A stretch of DNA of 64,000 bases from Enoplolaimus lenunculus (GCA_030248215.1 JASANG010000102.1:1-64000), one strand, 5' to 3'. Numbered from the stretch's first letter, positions 34,501 to 44,071 are shown. The notes: generated by a model not told the origin, from the sequence alone. Translations and numbers: made by a program.

Positions 34501-36822
34501 AGCGTGCCTTGAGGCAAGCTTATTCCGTTAGCGTGCCTTGAGGCAAGGTTATTTTATTTAATTTCAGATGGCAAATTATGGACTTGGAGGTCACTATGAG
34601 CCTCATTATGATATGTCGACGGTAAGCGAAAGTTTTCAAGTGTCATATTTTATCCAGAAATATACCTCATTAAAGTTTACGGTCAAAGGTAAAAAAATGG
34701 TTCGAAGACTCTTTATTAGGTTTCACCAGCTTCAAAATTGCAATTTTTAAAACGCTTTAGTCGTCGCACATGGTTTTAGGTAAATTCCAAAATTTCAAAA
34801 TTGAAATGTTTGACTTATAAACTCTGGGCCTTTTATAAATTCGCTGACGACATTATTTTGAATTTTAGCGAGAAAACGATATGGACAGATATTCTGGCGG
34901 AACCGGAAACCGAATTGCGACTTTGTTATTTTATGTAGGTTTGGTTTTTGTTTTAAATTTCAACAAAAAAATGGGGCGCATTGTTTATGTTTTGAAAATT
35001 ACAATGAGGCACATTAATTAGGGTTGCGTTATACTCGCCGTGCGCAGTGTGACATCACCTGCCGCACGCCGTCGCACAGCCACCGCACGCTACTAAATAA
35101 ATTTTTCCGATATTTTTTGCAAGCAACGCGCATAGCCATGGCGCACGGCAGCGCGCGGCAGCGTTTGACGCCACCCGGCAAATATAGCGCTGCCTTTATT
35201 GTAATTAAATGCAAAACTCGGCGTTCAGCTTCACAGTTATACACCCTGCGACTATGCTAAATACGCTTTATATTATCGACACGATATAAGTATGTAAAAA
35301 AATTACAAAGAAGTCATTGTTTTGTTACTGCATTATTATACTGGTTTATTGTTTCGACCTAAAAATACTTGCGATGTCCAACGTTAAATGATTTTGCTTA
35401 TTTTTTGTAATTTTTAGCTTGAAGCCCCAGAAGCCGGCGGTGCTACAATATTCACTTCACTCAAAGTAACGCTATTTCCAACAAAGGTAGTAATAAATAT
35501 TGGTTTATATTAAAATGTATTAAGTCATTACGAATGTCATCGTTTTAGCCTAAAACTGCGCAATTGTGCGAAAAAGTATAAGCTTAGTGGAAAACAGTAG
35601 TTTTAGCTATGTAAATTTGGACTAGGTATACCCTTAAGCTGTATCCTGTAAGCGTTGAAAAAGGTACAAGCTAAAATACCAGCATACGCTTGGTACTTTA
35701 CTATGTTTAGCAACCATGTGTAGCTGAGAAACGGACCACTTTTCTACTGGATTGTAATAGAGTAAGCACTATTTTTTTGTTGCGTAGGCTTTAACACTTA
35801 ATGGCAAATATTACTTTTAGCACTGTAACTGTATTATAAGCATATTCCTAAGTCTAAGCCCAAGCGAAATTTTTTTCACCTAAGCCTAAGCAAAATACAG
35901 TCAAAAATATAAGCTTGCTCGTTTGCAGTCCAACCAGAAAACTGGTCCACCTGAAGCGTAAAATGAACCAGTGTAGTTATGCGTATTTCCAAGTTAAGTC
36001 TTAGGTTAAGGCTATGGCTTATACTTAGACTTAGGAATATGCCTACGCTACTGTTACGGTCGTCGGCTATGCATATTAAATTCGCGTTACAGAATGATGC
36101 TGCATTTTGGCATAACGTTAAGCGCAACGGTAAGCCTGATTTGTCTACAAGGCATGCGGCGTGTCCTGTGTTGTCTGGTCAAAAATGGGGTAAGTGTCCA
36201 CCTTCCTACAATTCAATTGTAGGGTTTTCTGGTTTATTCGTGTTTTGATTTCACTGATCTACATAAAATTAGCCGTGATTGTCTAAAATATATACCGTCT
36301 AAAAACCGATATGTCTCAAGTTGCGATCTCAGACTTTGCGCAGTTCCCAGCACTGTCGATCCAGGTCGGGAGCCACCCAGGGTTGGGCTCCCCGTCGCTC
36401 TCTCAACACTGATTAAGAATAAATTTTTGTGTTTAAATTTAGGCCTAAAATAACGTTTCGCTTATCGTTTGCTTCGTTCTTAATGTTTTCACTAATACAA
36501 ATATCTAAATCTGTCACTACTACCGATTCGGAAGTTTTGCTAATAATGGAACAACAGGCATATATTGGCTGGGTTTCTGAAATCTTACTTAGGTATTTAC
36601 TTAAGTTATACTTAAGTAATTATACTTAATTTACCGATTTAAGTAAATACGTAAATTTTCGAGCAAAAACAACATATATTTGGGTGGTTCCTCATATGGC
36701 TATTGAATCAAATTTGATTTCTATAAATGCAGTTTTAAATTTTAGTTGCGAATAAATGGATCCACGAGGTGAAACAAGAATTTCGAAGGCCATGCACAAT
36801 TGATAAAGATGAATATATTTGA
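25598..36822 (+). CDS. P4HA: Prolyl 4-hydroxylase subunit alpha (14 exons, 539 aa)
   Basis: ER enzyme that hydroxylates proline in collagen Gly-X-Pro repeats with Fe(II), 2-oxoglutarate, O2 and ascorbate, normally as an alpha2beta2 tetramer with protein disulfide isomerase. Exons: 25598-25697, 26914-26983, 27715-27866, 28660-28836, 29345-29563, 30726-30913, 31693-31875, 32491-32558, 32920-33019, 34568-34621, 34869-34934, 35418-35486, 36093-36189, 36746-36822. All phases join; the sum is 540 codons with stop, against 534 aa in human P4HA1. Signal peptide residues 1-18 (MLPLLILFCSILFHSSHS); N-terminal dimerisation segment (exons 1-3); TPR-like peptide-binding domain (exons 4-6, with DYYHTLLWAQEAI and YLAYSLYQQGNVQRAL); catalytic dioxygenase domain (exons 7-14). 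Iron ligands H432, D434 (PHYD) and H503 (TRHAACPV), 2-oxoglutarate Lys K513 (GQKW): all present, with the H-to-K spacing of ten as in human. Exon 7 donor (GTTTGT) is weak. Many introns carry MITEs and intron 9 a minisatellite. P4HA1, 2 and 3 orthology cannot be resolved. Confidence 0.96.
25819..25905. mobile_element. Family G CpG-rich repeat, partial, in P4HA intron 1
   Basis: AAGGGTGTCTCTATACTTGT matches the family G end, followed by GGCGCCGTCC and CACCGGACGGTATCGTACG typical of its body. The right end is missing. Confidence 0.6.
26603..26839 (+). mobile_element. Family A MITE variant with perfect 8-bp duplication, in P4HA intron 1
   Basis: AGCACTTT flanks both sides exactly (26595-26602 and 26840-26847). 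Ends are GGCCAAAGTTAATACTTTAA and the complement of GACCCATGTTACTTTAAAGG, a second end type within family A (ending CTTTAAAGGGGCG rather than AGATCAGGGGCGG). The body is full of CCTAAG-type hexamers. The exact duplication marks a recent insertion and proves the 8-bp target site. Confidence 0.92.
27466..27700. mobile_element. Family D MITE ending next to P4HA exon 3
   Basis: Left end CACTGTAAATTCTAATGAGT preceded by TA. The body has inverted words such as AACTCAGAATGAGTT and AACTCATTCTGAGTC. The right terminal repeat is absent; element-like sequence stops within about 15 bases of the exon 3 acceptor (27713-27714), so the element supplies most of the 3' part of intron 2. Confidence 0.75.
29300..29344 (+). 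promoter_or_regulatory. Tandemly repeated 3' splice acceptor of P4HA exon 5
   Basis: The acceptor region is a tandem repeat: TTTTTTAGCTCGTAATTG ending its AG at 29320 and TTTTTTAGCTCGCGATTG ending its AG at 29344, with an earlier degenerate copy lacking AG (TTTTTTTTGCTCGTGATTG). The two usable AGs are 24 bases apart, a whole number of codons, and the extra 24 bases contain no stop; use of the upstream one would insert eight residues (reading ARNCFCFL before ARDCFE). The family alignment favours the downstream AG. Confidence 0.7.
30280..30600 (+). other. GC-rich block with TATA box and AATAAA in P4HA intron 5
   Basis: TATATAAACGCGCGC (about 30290-30304) is a TATA-like start and AAATAAAG (about 30590-30597) a polyadenylation-like end, with a CpG-rich, frame-open but low-information stretch between. 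It looks like a tiny transcription unit, or like a fossil solo LTR (promoter plus poly(A) signal without coding sequence). No terminal repeat or duplication was found, so its nature is open. Confidence 0.3.
30972..31250. mobile_element. TTAGGC array fragment followed by a family G copy, P4HA intron 6
   Basis: At 30977-31009 five hexamers GGCTTA remain from a family A element. From about 31085 the sequence becomes family G: CGGCGCCGGACGGCACCGTAC and GGATGGCGCCGCACGTC, ending with the diagnostic AAGTATAGCGCAATTCTA near 31246. The G left end is poorly kept. Confidence 0.65.
31946..32138. mobile_element. Family D MITE, P4HA intron 7
   Basis: Starts CACTGTAAATTCCAGTGAGT and ends with TTCGGTGAAATTAACAGTG, flanked on both sides by TA (31944-31945 and 32139-32140). 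It lies about 70 bases after the weak exon 7 donor. Confidence 0.8.
32643..32830 (-). mobile_element. Family A MITE variant, diverged, P4HA intron 7-8 region
   Basis: It is in intron 8. Ends GCCCATGTTACTTTTACTGC and the complement of GGTCGATGTTCAATTTTAGG are the second family A end type; hexamers TTAGGC and TAGGCTTAG are scattered. No clear target duplication remains. Confidence 0.6.
33208..34553 (+). repeat. 29-bp minisatellite, about 46 copies, in P4HA intron 9
   Basis: The unit GTTAGTGTACCTTGAGGCAA GCTTAATTC (29 bp, one HindIII site) is repeated head to tail across 1.35 kb. Most left and middle copies are identical (TTAGTGTACC, ending TTAATTC); a second type (TTAGCGTGCC, ending TTATTCC) forms a block at the right end and a small patch near 33775-33870. 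One junction at about 33573-33580 is a partial unit. The array stops about 14 bases before the exon 10 acceptor (34566-34567). The near-identity of copies indicates recent expansion. Confidence 0.97.
35021..35193. mobile_element. Family G CpG-rich MITE, P4HA intron 11
   Basis: Left end GGGTTGCGTTATACTCGCCG preceded by TA, right end AATATAGCGCTGCC. The body is palindrome-rich (GCACGCCGTCGCAC, GGCGCACGGCAGCGCGC). Weakly open frames on both strands come from this repeat and not from a gene. Confidence 0.7.
35815..36075. mobile_element. Two diverged family A pieces in opposite orientation, P4HA intron 12
   Basis: A plus-oriented piece (35822-35965: ACTGTATTATAAGCATATTC then CCTAAGTCTAAGCCC) is followed by a minus-oriented one (35975-36062: TTATGCGTATTTCC, GGCTTATACTTAGACTTAGG, GCTACTGTTACGGTC). 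The second ends about 20 bases before exon 13 acceptor (36091-36092). Confidence 0.6.
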
Positions 36823-37049
36823 TATTCATATAATGTGTTCATGGTCACAATTATACACGTGATGAAATTTGAAACAGAAGCGTCATTAAAGCTTAATATA
36901 ATCATTAATTTAAGGGAATTCTCCGTACTTATTTAAATCTTAAACGATAAAACTAACGAATTAACTAATTCTTCAATATTTTTACGGTTAAAGTTTACTT
37001 TGTTGTAGCATCTATTATCAACTTAATAATAAAAGCCAATGTAAAAACC

Positions 37050-37180
37050 AGGGGCGGAAAAGTATCATAAGCATATTCGTAAGCCTAAGCCTAAGCCTAA
37101 AGCGTAAGAATGAGCATATTCGCGAGTATAAGTCGAAGCCTATGCAATGCAAAAAAAGATCTGAAGCTTAAACTTATCAA
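37050..37180 (+). mobile_element. Family A MITE, right end degraded
   Basis: ACCAGGGGCGGAAAAGTATC, ATAAGCATATTCGTAAGCC and a short hexamer run identify the family; the right inverted end is not recognisable. Confidence 0.65.
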
Positions 37181-37264
37181 AAATGATGATATTAGACGAC
37201 TTCGTTCACCACTAATGTGTTGCTTGACCCTTATCTATAAACTTTTTTTCTTTTTTGGGTCTTA

Positions 37265-37481
37265 GGGTTGCGCTATAGTTTTTTGACGAGCGGTGCCGTC
37301 CGTCACCGTGCGGTATCGTACGCAAATAACTCACGTACAATAACGTATGGTGACGGACGGCAACGGACGACTGCCGTACGGGTGACGGACTGTGACACAC
37401 GGCGCCGAATGGGTGTCGGACGGCACCGTACGGGTGGTGCACAGTGACGGACGGCGCCGGACTTCAAGTATAGCGCAACCC
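37265..37481. mobile_element. Family G CpG-rich MITE, complete reference copy
   Basis: Inverted ends GGGTTGCGCTATAG and the complement of GGGTTGCGCTATAC enclose 217 bp; TA lies directly outside both ends (37263-37264, 37482-37483). The body consists of variants of GACGGACGGCGCCG, CACCGTACGGGTG and CCGTCCGTCACCG, with CpG in nearly every word, standing out sharply from its AT-rich surroundings. Confidence 0.9.
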
Positions 37482-38016
37482 TATTGGTTTTGTTTTTATG
37501 TTTATTTACACAGAAATGAACGAAATAAACGCTACATAAATTATGGAATGGCTTATAGACTTTAAATAATGAATTTAGCCGGTACAAAGATTTCTTACAA
37601 TACATTTTTAAATTTCAATTTAAAATTTCAAAAAACCTAAACCTAAACGTAAGCCTAAAAATAATTATTGGCCTAGCCCTTGCCTATGCCAAAGTGTCCA
37701 AATATACAAGTTCCCCAGGCTGCCCGACTCATATGTCCAGTGGACACGCCCATACCGCGAACATAACCGAAAATCTAACTCACTACGAAAACAATTTTCA
37801 ATTTTAGTATCAAGACATTTCAATGCCGGCTGTAGGATTAGGCTTGGCCTTGGATTGGCATGAACCACTAAATTGCACCACGTCAAATTTTGTGACATTT
37901 CGATTCAAACGGTTTAAATTTAACTAACAGGCATTTTCAAATATTTTGGCTGAAAAGGTAGTTTATATTTTAAAACTATTAATGTTAGTACTTGTAATTT
38001 TATACGTTGAGAAATT

Positions 38017-38200
38017 GGCCAACGTGTTGAACAGAACTGTAAACAGTAGTATAAACATGTTCCTAAGCCTAATCGTAAGAATGAACTTTTGCCTAAACAT
38101 TAGCCTAAGCCTAAAACCTAAGCAAAAAATAGTCTAAAATTAAGCTTATTCAATTACAGTCTCGCAGAAAAACGTTCCACCCCTGATCTTTACACAGTCT
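38017..38200 (+). mobile_element. Family A MITE
   Basis: Left GGCCAACGTGTTGAACAGAA, right AACGTTCCACCCCTGATCTT. Hexamer arrays CCTAAG lie between. Flanks GAGAAATT and TGCGAAAT are only partly alike. Confidence 0.75.
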
Positions 38201-38727
38201 GCGAAATGATATGAGACTCTGTACACAACATTTTCAGCAAGTTCAGGCTTTGAGCGTTTTCTGGCGAAAATGATACTGTTTTTATTGTCATACCATTATA
38301 CGTTTTGAACTGAAGGTGAAAAACCAAGGTTAGGTTCAACTGGTTCGTCCCGACATATTGTTGTGGAAGTTTACTAAAATAAAACTGCTGAAAATTTGTG
38401 ATTTGTCGGCGTCTTTTGGATCTCTAAACAAAAATATTTTTATTACTTGAAATTTTCAGTGAAATAAACCTATTTCCAACAGTGCAACTATTAAATTTCG
38501 TTGCAATCAGGTGAGAAAAGACGCATTGCGTTAGCGTGGCTTCTGATTTTGTTGCGTATCGCGTTCAATCTTATCAGTTATTAAAGCAACTGGATTAAGA
38601 GTTCCTAAATTTTTATTTATCTAAATTTTCAGTGAAATAAAACTATTTACAATATTGTAAATGAAGCCTTTATTGTAATCAGCTGACAATAGACGCTTAA
38701 ATTTCGCTTCACTTCTAATTTTAACAC

Positions 38728-38904
38728 AGCCGTAACAATAGCATAAATATATTCCTAAACCTAAACCTAAGTTAAGTGTATAAGAATACTGCATGCACAT
38801 CTAAGCCTATGCCTAAGTCTAAGCAAACAAATTAGTCTAAAACTTAAGCTAACTATATTGCTGCCCCGTAGAAAACCGTTCCACCCCTGATCTTAACACG
38901 GGCC
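38728..38904 (+). mobile_element. Family A MITE, old copy
   Basis: Right end ACCGTTCCACCCCTGATCTT then AACACGGGCC is clear; the left (TTTTAACACAGCCGTAACAA) is worn. Hexamers are partly mutated to CCTAAA. Confidence 0.7.
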
Positions 38905-39469
38905 AAATTGTCAGTGAAAAGAAACATTTTCAATATTCTACAAAAAGTTTTGTTGTATTAACCAGCTGACAATAGACGCTTAAACTTCAGCGTGGCTTCT
39001 GATTTTGTTGCGCGTCACTTTCATTCAGTCTTATCAGTATTTAAGCAACTGGATTAAGAAGTATGTTTAAAAGCACAGCATTTATTTTAAATTTCCCAAA
39101 CGACTTGTTTTCGAAACATTTTTTCCCAAAACTGTTGTTAACTCAACGTATCATGGCAAAAACGTTTACATGGAACATGTAGGTATTTTGAATGGTTTTA
39201 CAAACGGAGTTGAAAGTATTATTGGTATCAACACGTTTTCAAGGGCTAGACTGTTTGCCCTCGTTTGGCTGAAACTTCAGTTTCCCTACTTGGTTAGGAA
39301 GCTACTGTGAGCATGTATTTGATTTTGTTAAAGGCAAAATGTGTCTTAAAATTTAAGTCCCAAATCTCAATGTTTCAAAGCCTTGCATTTGAAAATTGTT
39401 CTCAGTCCAAAATTATTTAGGGTTTCCAATGATTCTCAAGAGTGCCAAGTTAAATTTTTTAGGCAAATC

Positions 39470-39655
39470 TATAGATCAGAGCCGCAACAATAGTATGCCT
39501 ACGTTTTTTCGTAAGCTTAAGCTTTAGCGTAAGGATATAAGCCTATACCTAAACCTAAACCCCAGGTTTAACCGAAGCAAAAAATTAGTACAAAGCTTCA
39601 GCGTACTCTATAGCAGTCCCACGGAAAAACGGTCTACTCCTGATTCATACATGAG
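39470..39655 (+). mobile_element. Family A MITE, old copy
   Basis: TATAGATCAGAGCCGCAACA at the left and CTACTCCTGATTCATACATG at the right pair imperfectly; hexamers are diverged (CCTAAACCTAAACCCC). Confidence 0.65.
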
Positions 39656-40005
39656 CCAATTTTTAAATTTACTATACCTATAGCAGTAACTCGACGCAAA
39701 GCTTAATGACACGAAATGGAAACACCTAATAGTATTATGCTATAGCAAAGATTCATCCCATACGCATGCGTCATTATGGTTTTAAAATGGCTCGTACCAG
39801 CTTTTCCTTACAATTAATAAACATGAAACCATGTTCATATGTACAAGAACACGTCTTTTTTCTATAAATTCTAACCAGTTATTAATTAGCTATCAAAGCG
39901 TTTTGTCGTAAATTGGATAAACTTAAAAAATTTCAGAACATTAGTATTTTTGCGCTCTGCAATACATTAATATTGCAATAAAAATTGCTAAATTTTGAAC
40001 CAACA

Positions 40006-43000
40006 ATGCTTGTTCCGTTAGCACTGGTGTCGCTGTTTGCTGCGGTTTTGACAGCTCCAATTGAAGGCGAACCGTGCAATCCACCAGATAAAAATTTTCA
40101 CGTCTCATCGTGTCGTAAGTTTTATTGTAGTTGGTGGCATTGCTCTTAAAATAATTAGATGCAATCATAAAAGTATACGCCAATGTCACTTTTAGGGCCG
40201 TAACTGTGTATATTAAGCATTTTTGTAAGCCTAAGCTTAAGCCTGAAAGTAAGTGTTAATCATTTGCTTAAGCAGAAAAATAGGTGATAATCCTTCGCCT
40301 AATTTTAAAGTTTAAACCTAAGCCTAAAGCAAAAATTAGTTTAAAATTGAATCGTACTCTATTGCAGTCTTGCGAAAAAACGGGACTAATCTAAAAGTAA
40401 CATGGGCCGAAATGTGGATCGTACTGCGTTAGAGGTTAGGGCCAATGTAAAGAACAGGGGCGGAACAGTATTATAAGCATATTTCTCAGCCTAAGCCTAA
40501 GCCTAAGAATGAGTTTATTCCTAAGCCTAAGCCTAAGCCTATATCTAAACAAAGCAAATAATATTAGTCTAAAGCTTAAGCTTACTGTATGCTAGTCCCA
40601 CAGAAAAACGTTCCGCCCCTGAGCTTTACAGGCCAAAATTGGTACAACAAACACTCTAGGGGAAGGTTATATTTTACGAACATGTAAACGTTTTGTTCGT
40701 CCTTTCAAATTTATGCTTATTAACACTACAATTTCGAGGGCCGCGGGTCACATAGCCGTAAAAGTGGTATTGTTGGACTCAGCTCGTCGAGATCTACAGG
40801 ATAAGCCACTATTAATCTAATTCCTAGGGTTTCTAGATTCCGTACGTTGGCTAACATTGCAATAGTTTATTCGATCGAAAATCTGGAAATATGGCTACAT
40901 GCGAAACTAAACCAATAAAACTATAAGCAGTTTTGCATCAATGAAACAGTGCGTGAAATAAATTGATTTCTGTCAATCCTGTTTTCTCAAATATCGATTG
41001 ACAATTGCGTCATCAGGGACGTAGCCAGTACTTCACTTCGGAGCGGTATAAAATCTAATGTATAAGCAATTTCTACGTCTCTAAGATCCGAAGGCCTGTT
41101 CTAAAACGGTCAAAAATAGCTTTTATACCCAATGTACGTCTCCTTGAATGCGTCAATCACTTTTATTACCATTCAATCATTTACCTATAAAACAATCACA
41201 ACTACGTTAAAACTTCACTCTATGGGCAAATGTTACGTTGAAGGGCGTAACAGTAGTACAAGCATATTTCTAAGCCTAAGCGTAATACTAAATCTAGCCT
41301 AAGCCTCGGCGAAAGAATAACCCAACCCTGCAATTAAGCCTAATGCTAAGCACGAGCAAAAAATAGTCTAAACCTTAAGCTTTTACTGTAGTCCTGCAAA
41401 AAGCGATCCGCCCTCAAACTAGCATGGGCCCTTAATATTTTTAGTTGCTGGTTATTTGAATAGCTTTAAACTGTCGAATAAAACGCAATAAACTCTTTTG
41501 TTCTATATACTCCAGTTGACTTCAAACGCACTGTACTGTCAAAAAATAAACACCATATGCCGTTTAGTTTTGAACATAATTGTTTTAGTCGATATGTCTC
41601 AAACGATTTGGAAATGGGATCCAACAGTGGTAACAATCAATCCATACCCGCCGGTCGCCGACAAAGTGATTGAAATTCGAAATATTACCATTGACAACAC
41701 CAACAAAACACCTTACAAATCGTACAAGGTATGTTTTGTGACAGGGCGGATTGGTGGGTTGTTTTGTATATTATTTTTCTTACCTTCCAGTTTAAGAGTA
41801 TCTATATCAGTTTACGCTAGTGGGCAATTTATAGAACAGGGCCGGAATAGGTAGTATAAGTATATTAAGAAGCCTAAGGCTATTAAGCGTCGGAATGAGC
41901 TTATAGCTAAAGCCTAAGCCTAAGCAAAAAATTAGACTAAAGCTTAGGCATACTCTATTACAGTTCAATCAACAAACGTTCCGTCCCTGATCTTTACATG
42001 GGCCCATATTGCTATGTCTAAAAACTTAAACCTAAATCTAAGCGAAACAATCAGCTTACGCCAAACCTTAGCCTAAGCCTAAGCAAAAAATTTGTCTAAA
42101 ACTTAAGCGTACTCTATTATAGTAGCGCAGTAAAACGTTTTGACCATGACTTTTACATGAGCCAAGGTTGTCTACTTAGCTGAATTAAGCCTCATGGTCT
42201 GCAAGTATTTAGATCGAATCTAAATGACAATTGACAACTTTTATCACAAGCAACCGCGAAATGCATGATTTTTACCAATTTGATAACAATTTCAATCAAA
42301 ACCTTATCGCATTTGCGTATTATTTTTTATAATATTTTTGTTTTAATAAATTCTTTTTTGTGTGTTTTGTAGAACATTGTATTCAGTGTTTATTTTTCAG
42401 ATTGTTCTCAGTTTGGAATGGTTTGGTCGATTGTTCGGCCGCTGTGGATTTCACAGGGATCTCTTACCTCCGTTAGTCCAGTTTTGAAGTTTGGTGTTTT
42501 AATATTTTAGCAATTGTTTTATATATTCGCTAGGCTCGTCTAATGGGCTCATACTCGTATATCGTTCCGGTTCTTAAGAGATGTGTGAATGAAATGAACT
42601 CACTGTAAATCCCAATGAGTTGATTAATCTACTTAGTGGGAGAATTAGTTATTTCTGGTTATTTCAGGGTTAATAACAGGAAACATGACCTCTCTATTTG
42701 AGCTGATTTAATTCCGTGTGAGTTGATTAATTTAACTCAGAATGAGTTCATTCAATCTATTCAGAAGTTTGAGTTCTCAAAGACCTAGTTTAGAGCTCAG
42801 ACTTCTGAGCGGGTACGAGTCGTTCTGAGTTAAAATTAATTCACTGAATTTACAGTGAAGTGGACTGTTTTCGCTTTGTTTTTTGAGCAAATCATTAAAA
42901 AACTTAACACTTTTCAACGCAACTAAAAAATTGAATTGGAAAAGCATAAAATATTTCTGAAGATTGCACATTTGACCCAAATTAAAATAGTAAAGTGAAT

Positions 43001-44071
43001 ACACCATATGGTTACGAACCCAGCCTCTTGGTAATCATGCATCTCTACACTGCAAAAATTGTGAGTCAAATTCGCTCTCTTCGAAATAGGCTTTTACGGA
43101 CTACACAAACCGAGTCAAAATTCGACTCCACAAGAGTCAACTTCGACTCATTGGCGGGGGCAAATTTTGACTCAGTTTGTGTACTTCGGAAAAGCCTATT
43201 TCGGAAAGAGCCAATTTTACTCACCATTTTTTGCAGTGTATCTGAGTATGTTTTGAGCCGTGTTAAATAAATTTTATCGCTTTTGATTTGCTACTAATGT
43301 GTTTATTGGTGTTTCAGTGTGGCAATGAACGGATGCAAACTGACCAATAAATGTCCGGTTCCGGTTGGCAAATTCTCTGAAACAATTACCATTGATCTCA
43401 GACCGTTTTCGAAGATTATAGATAAACTGGCAGGCAATGTGAGTCCGATTTTTTTAATTTTCATATTTTGAAATCTATATATGCTTAATATTACGCGATT
43501 TGTTTTAAAATATAAAAAAATTGCTTGTTGTTTATAGAACAAGTTCACCGCTTGAAATTTTCAGCTCATGTAAAGATTAGGAGCGGCATGTTTTTCTGTG
43601 GGACTGAACTAGAGTAAGCATAAGGTTTAGAATATTTTGCGTGGCTTAGGTTGAGGCTTAGGCTTAGGCTTAGGAATATGCTCATTCTCGACGCTTAGAC
43701 TTAGGCGTAGGCTTAGGCTTAGGCTTATGAATATGCTTATAATACTGTTCGGCACCTGTTCTTTACATTGGCCAAATTTTCTATGGGTCTGTATTAATAT
43801 CATCAGCTAGCAAACAGAAGCTTGAGTTGTTTTGTTGTTAACCAACTGAAATGGTCATTTTCGAAACCGGTGTACTCGTAGCTAAAAGCTAAGTACTGGG
43901 CTCGGCCAACCACCCCTCATGCCCGTCTTCGAGAAATCATGAATCTGGCACTGTGTAAAACGCGTTAGTTTAAAATTTTAGGAATACTACCGGCTAACGA
44001 TGAAATTTGAAGACGATTCAGGAAATGAATTATCATGCGCTGCTGCTCAATTTCTCCTGTCAAAGTCGTAG
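40006..44071 (+). CDS. Secreted ML-domain (NPC2-like) lipid-binding protein, 5 exons, 176 aa
   Basis: Exons 40006-40114, 41589-41728, 42401-42471, 43318-43438, 43982-44071; phases 1, 0, 2, 0 join exactly to 177 codons with stop. Residues 1-17 (MLVPLALVSLFAAVLTA) form a signal peptide. Six cysteines follow (24, 36, 98, 113, 119, 166); NGCKLTNKCPVPVGKFSETI reproduces the C-x5-C-P block of NPC2, and the last strand (YYRLTMKFEDDSGNELSCAA) the final NPC2 strand with its terminal Cys. N68 and N75 are N-glycosylation sites. ML proteins bind cholesterol, other lipids or glycolipids in a beta-sandwich pocket, in lysosomes or outside the cell; NPC2 and GM2-activator are relatives. It is somewhat longer than human NPC2 because of the N-terminal stretch before residue 60. 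The exon 3 donor is GTTAGT. The ligand cannot be told. An acceptor-like AATTTCAG ends at 39938, about 70 bases upstream. Confidence 0.9.
40196..40420 (+). mobile_element. Family A MITE variant, intron 1 of the ML gene
   Basis: Left CACTTTTAGGGCCGTAAC, right CTAATCTAAAAGTAACATGGGCC. It belongs to the AAAGTAACATGGGCC end type seen at 26603. Inserted about 80 bases after the exon 1 donor. Confidence 0.75.
40440..40634 (+). mobile_element. Family A MITE, intron 1 of the ML gene
   Basis: Ends GGCCAATGTAAAGAACAGGG and the complement of GGCCTGTAAAGCTCAGGGG. The hexamer array is clean (CCTAAGCCTAAGCCTAAG) and split by GAATGAGTTTATT, an arrangement shared with most copies. No exact octamer flanks. 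Confidence 0.85.
41224..41430 (+). mobile_element. Family A MITE variant, intron 1 of the ML gene
   Basis: Left GGGCAAATGTTACGTTGAAG and right CAAACTAGCATGGGCC with CCGCCC next to it. Hexamers are diverged. Confidence 0.7.
41824..42165 (+). mobile_element. Two family A MITEs head to tail, intron 2 of the ML gene
   Basis: The first (about 41822-42004) starts GGGCAATTTATAGAACAGGG and ends CTGATCTTTACATGGGCC; the second starts directly in that end (GGGCCCATATTGCTATG) and ends near 42165 with GACTTTTACATGAGCC. They share the GGCCC junction, suggesting that one inserted at the end of the other. The first begins about 95 bases after the exon 2 donor. Confidence 0.7.
42601..42857. mobile_element. 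Family D MITE, intron 3 of the ML gene
   Basis: CACTGTAAATCCCAATGAGT at the left and TTCACTGAATTTACAGTG at the right are inverted; the flanks are not TA here. The internal AACTCAGAATGAGTT word is present. Confidence 0.8.
43048..43238. mobile_element. Family C fold-back MITE, intron 3 of the ML gene
   Basis: A 191-bp copy, CACTGCAAAAATTGTGAGTC to CACCATTTTTTGCAGTG, flanked by TA on both sides. Long internal arms pair (ACACAAACCGAGTCAAAAT with ATTTTGACTCAGTTTGTGT). It is about 80 bases upstream of exon 4. Confidence 0.88.
43563..43773 (-). mobile_element. Family A MITE with perfect 8-bp duplication, intron 4 of the ML gene
   Basis: AAATTTTC is repeated exactly at 43555-43562 and 43774-43781. 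Ends are AGCTCATGTAAAGATTAGG and the complement of GGCCAATGTAAAGAACAGG. The copy is inverted, with hexamers reading GGCTTA. Confidence 0.92.

Larger units (their letters stand above)
36823..40005. other. Intergenic interval between P4HA and the ML-domain gene
   Basis: The first 200 bases are the probable P4HA 3' untranslated region with an AATAAA at about 37028-37033. The rest holds family A copies (37050-37180, 38017-38200, 38728-38904, 39470-39655), a complete family G element (37265-37481) and AT-rich filler. Two near-identical stretches (about 38470-38600 and 38625-38730, with CAGTGAAATAAAACTATTT and AGACGCTTAAATTTC) look like a small local duplication, repeated again near 38910-39060. 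No gene was seen. Confidence 0.6.

Noticed and set aside
33208-34553. Direct repeats of 29 bp resembling CRISPR repeats
   Set aside because: The units are contiguous with no spacers and lie in an intron of an animal gene; it is a minisatellite.
37212-37605. Overlapping minus-strand frames of 76 and 100 codons
   Set aside because: They are read from the CpG-rich family G repeat (PYGAV/RHPF-like periodic peptides) and appear on several frames at once.
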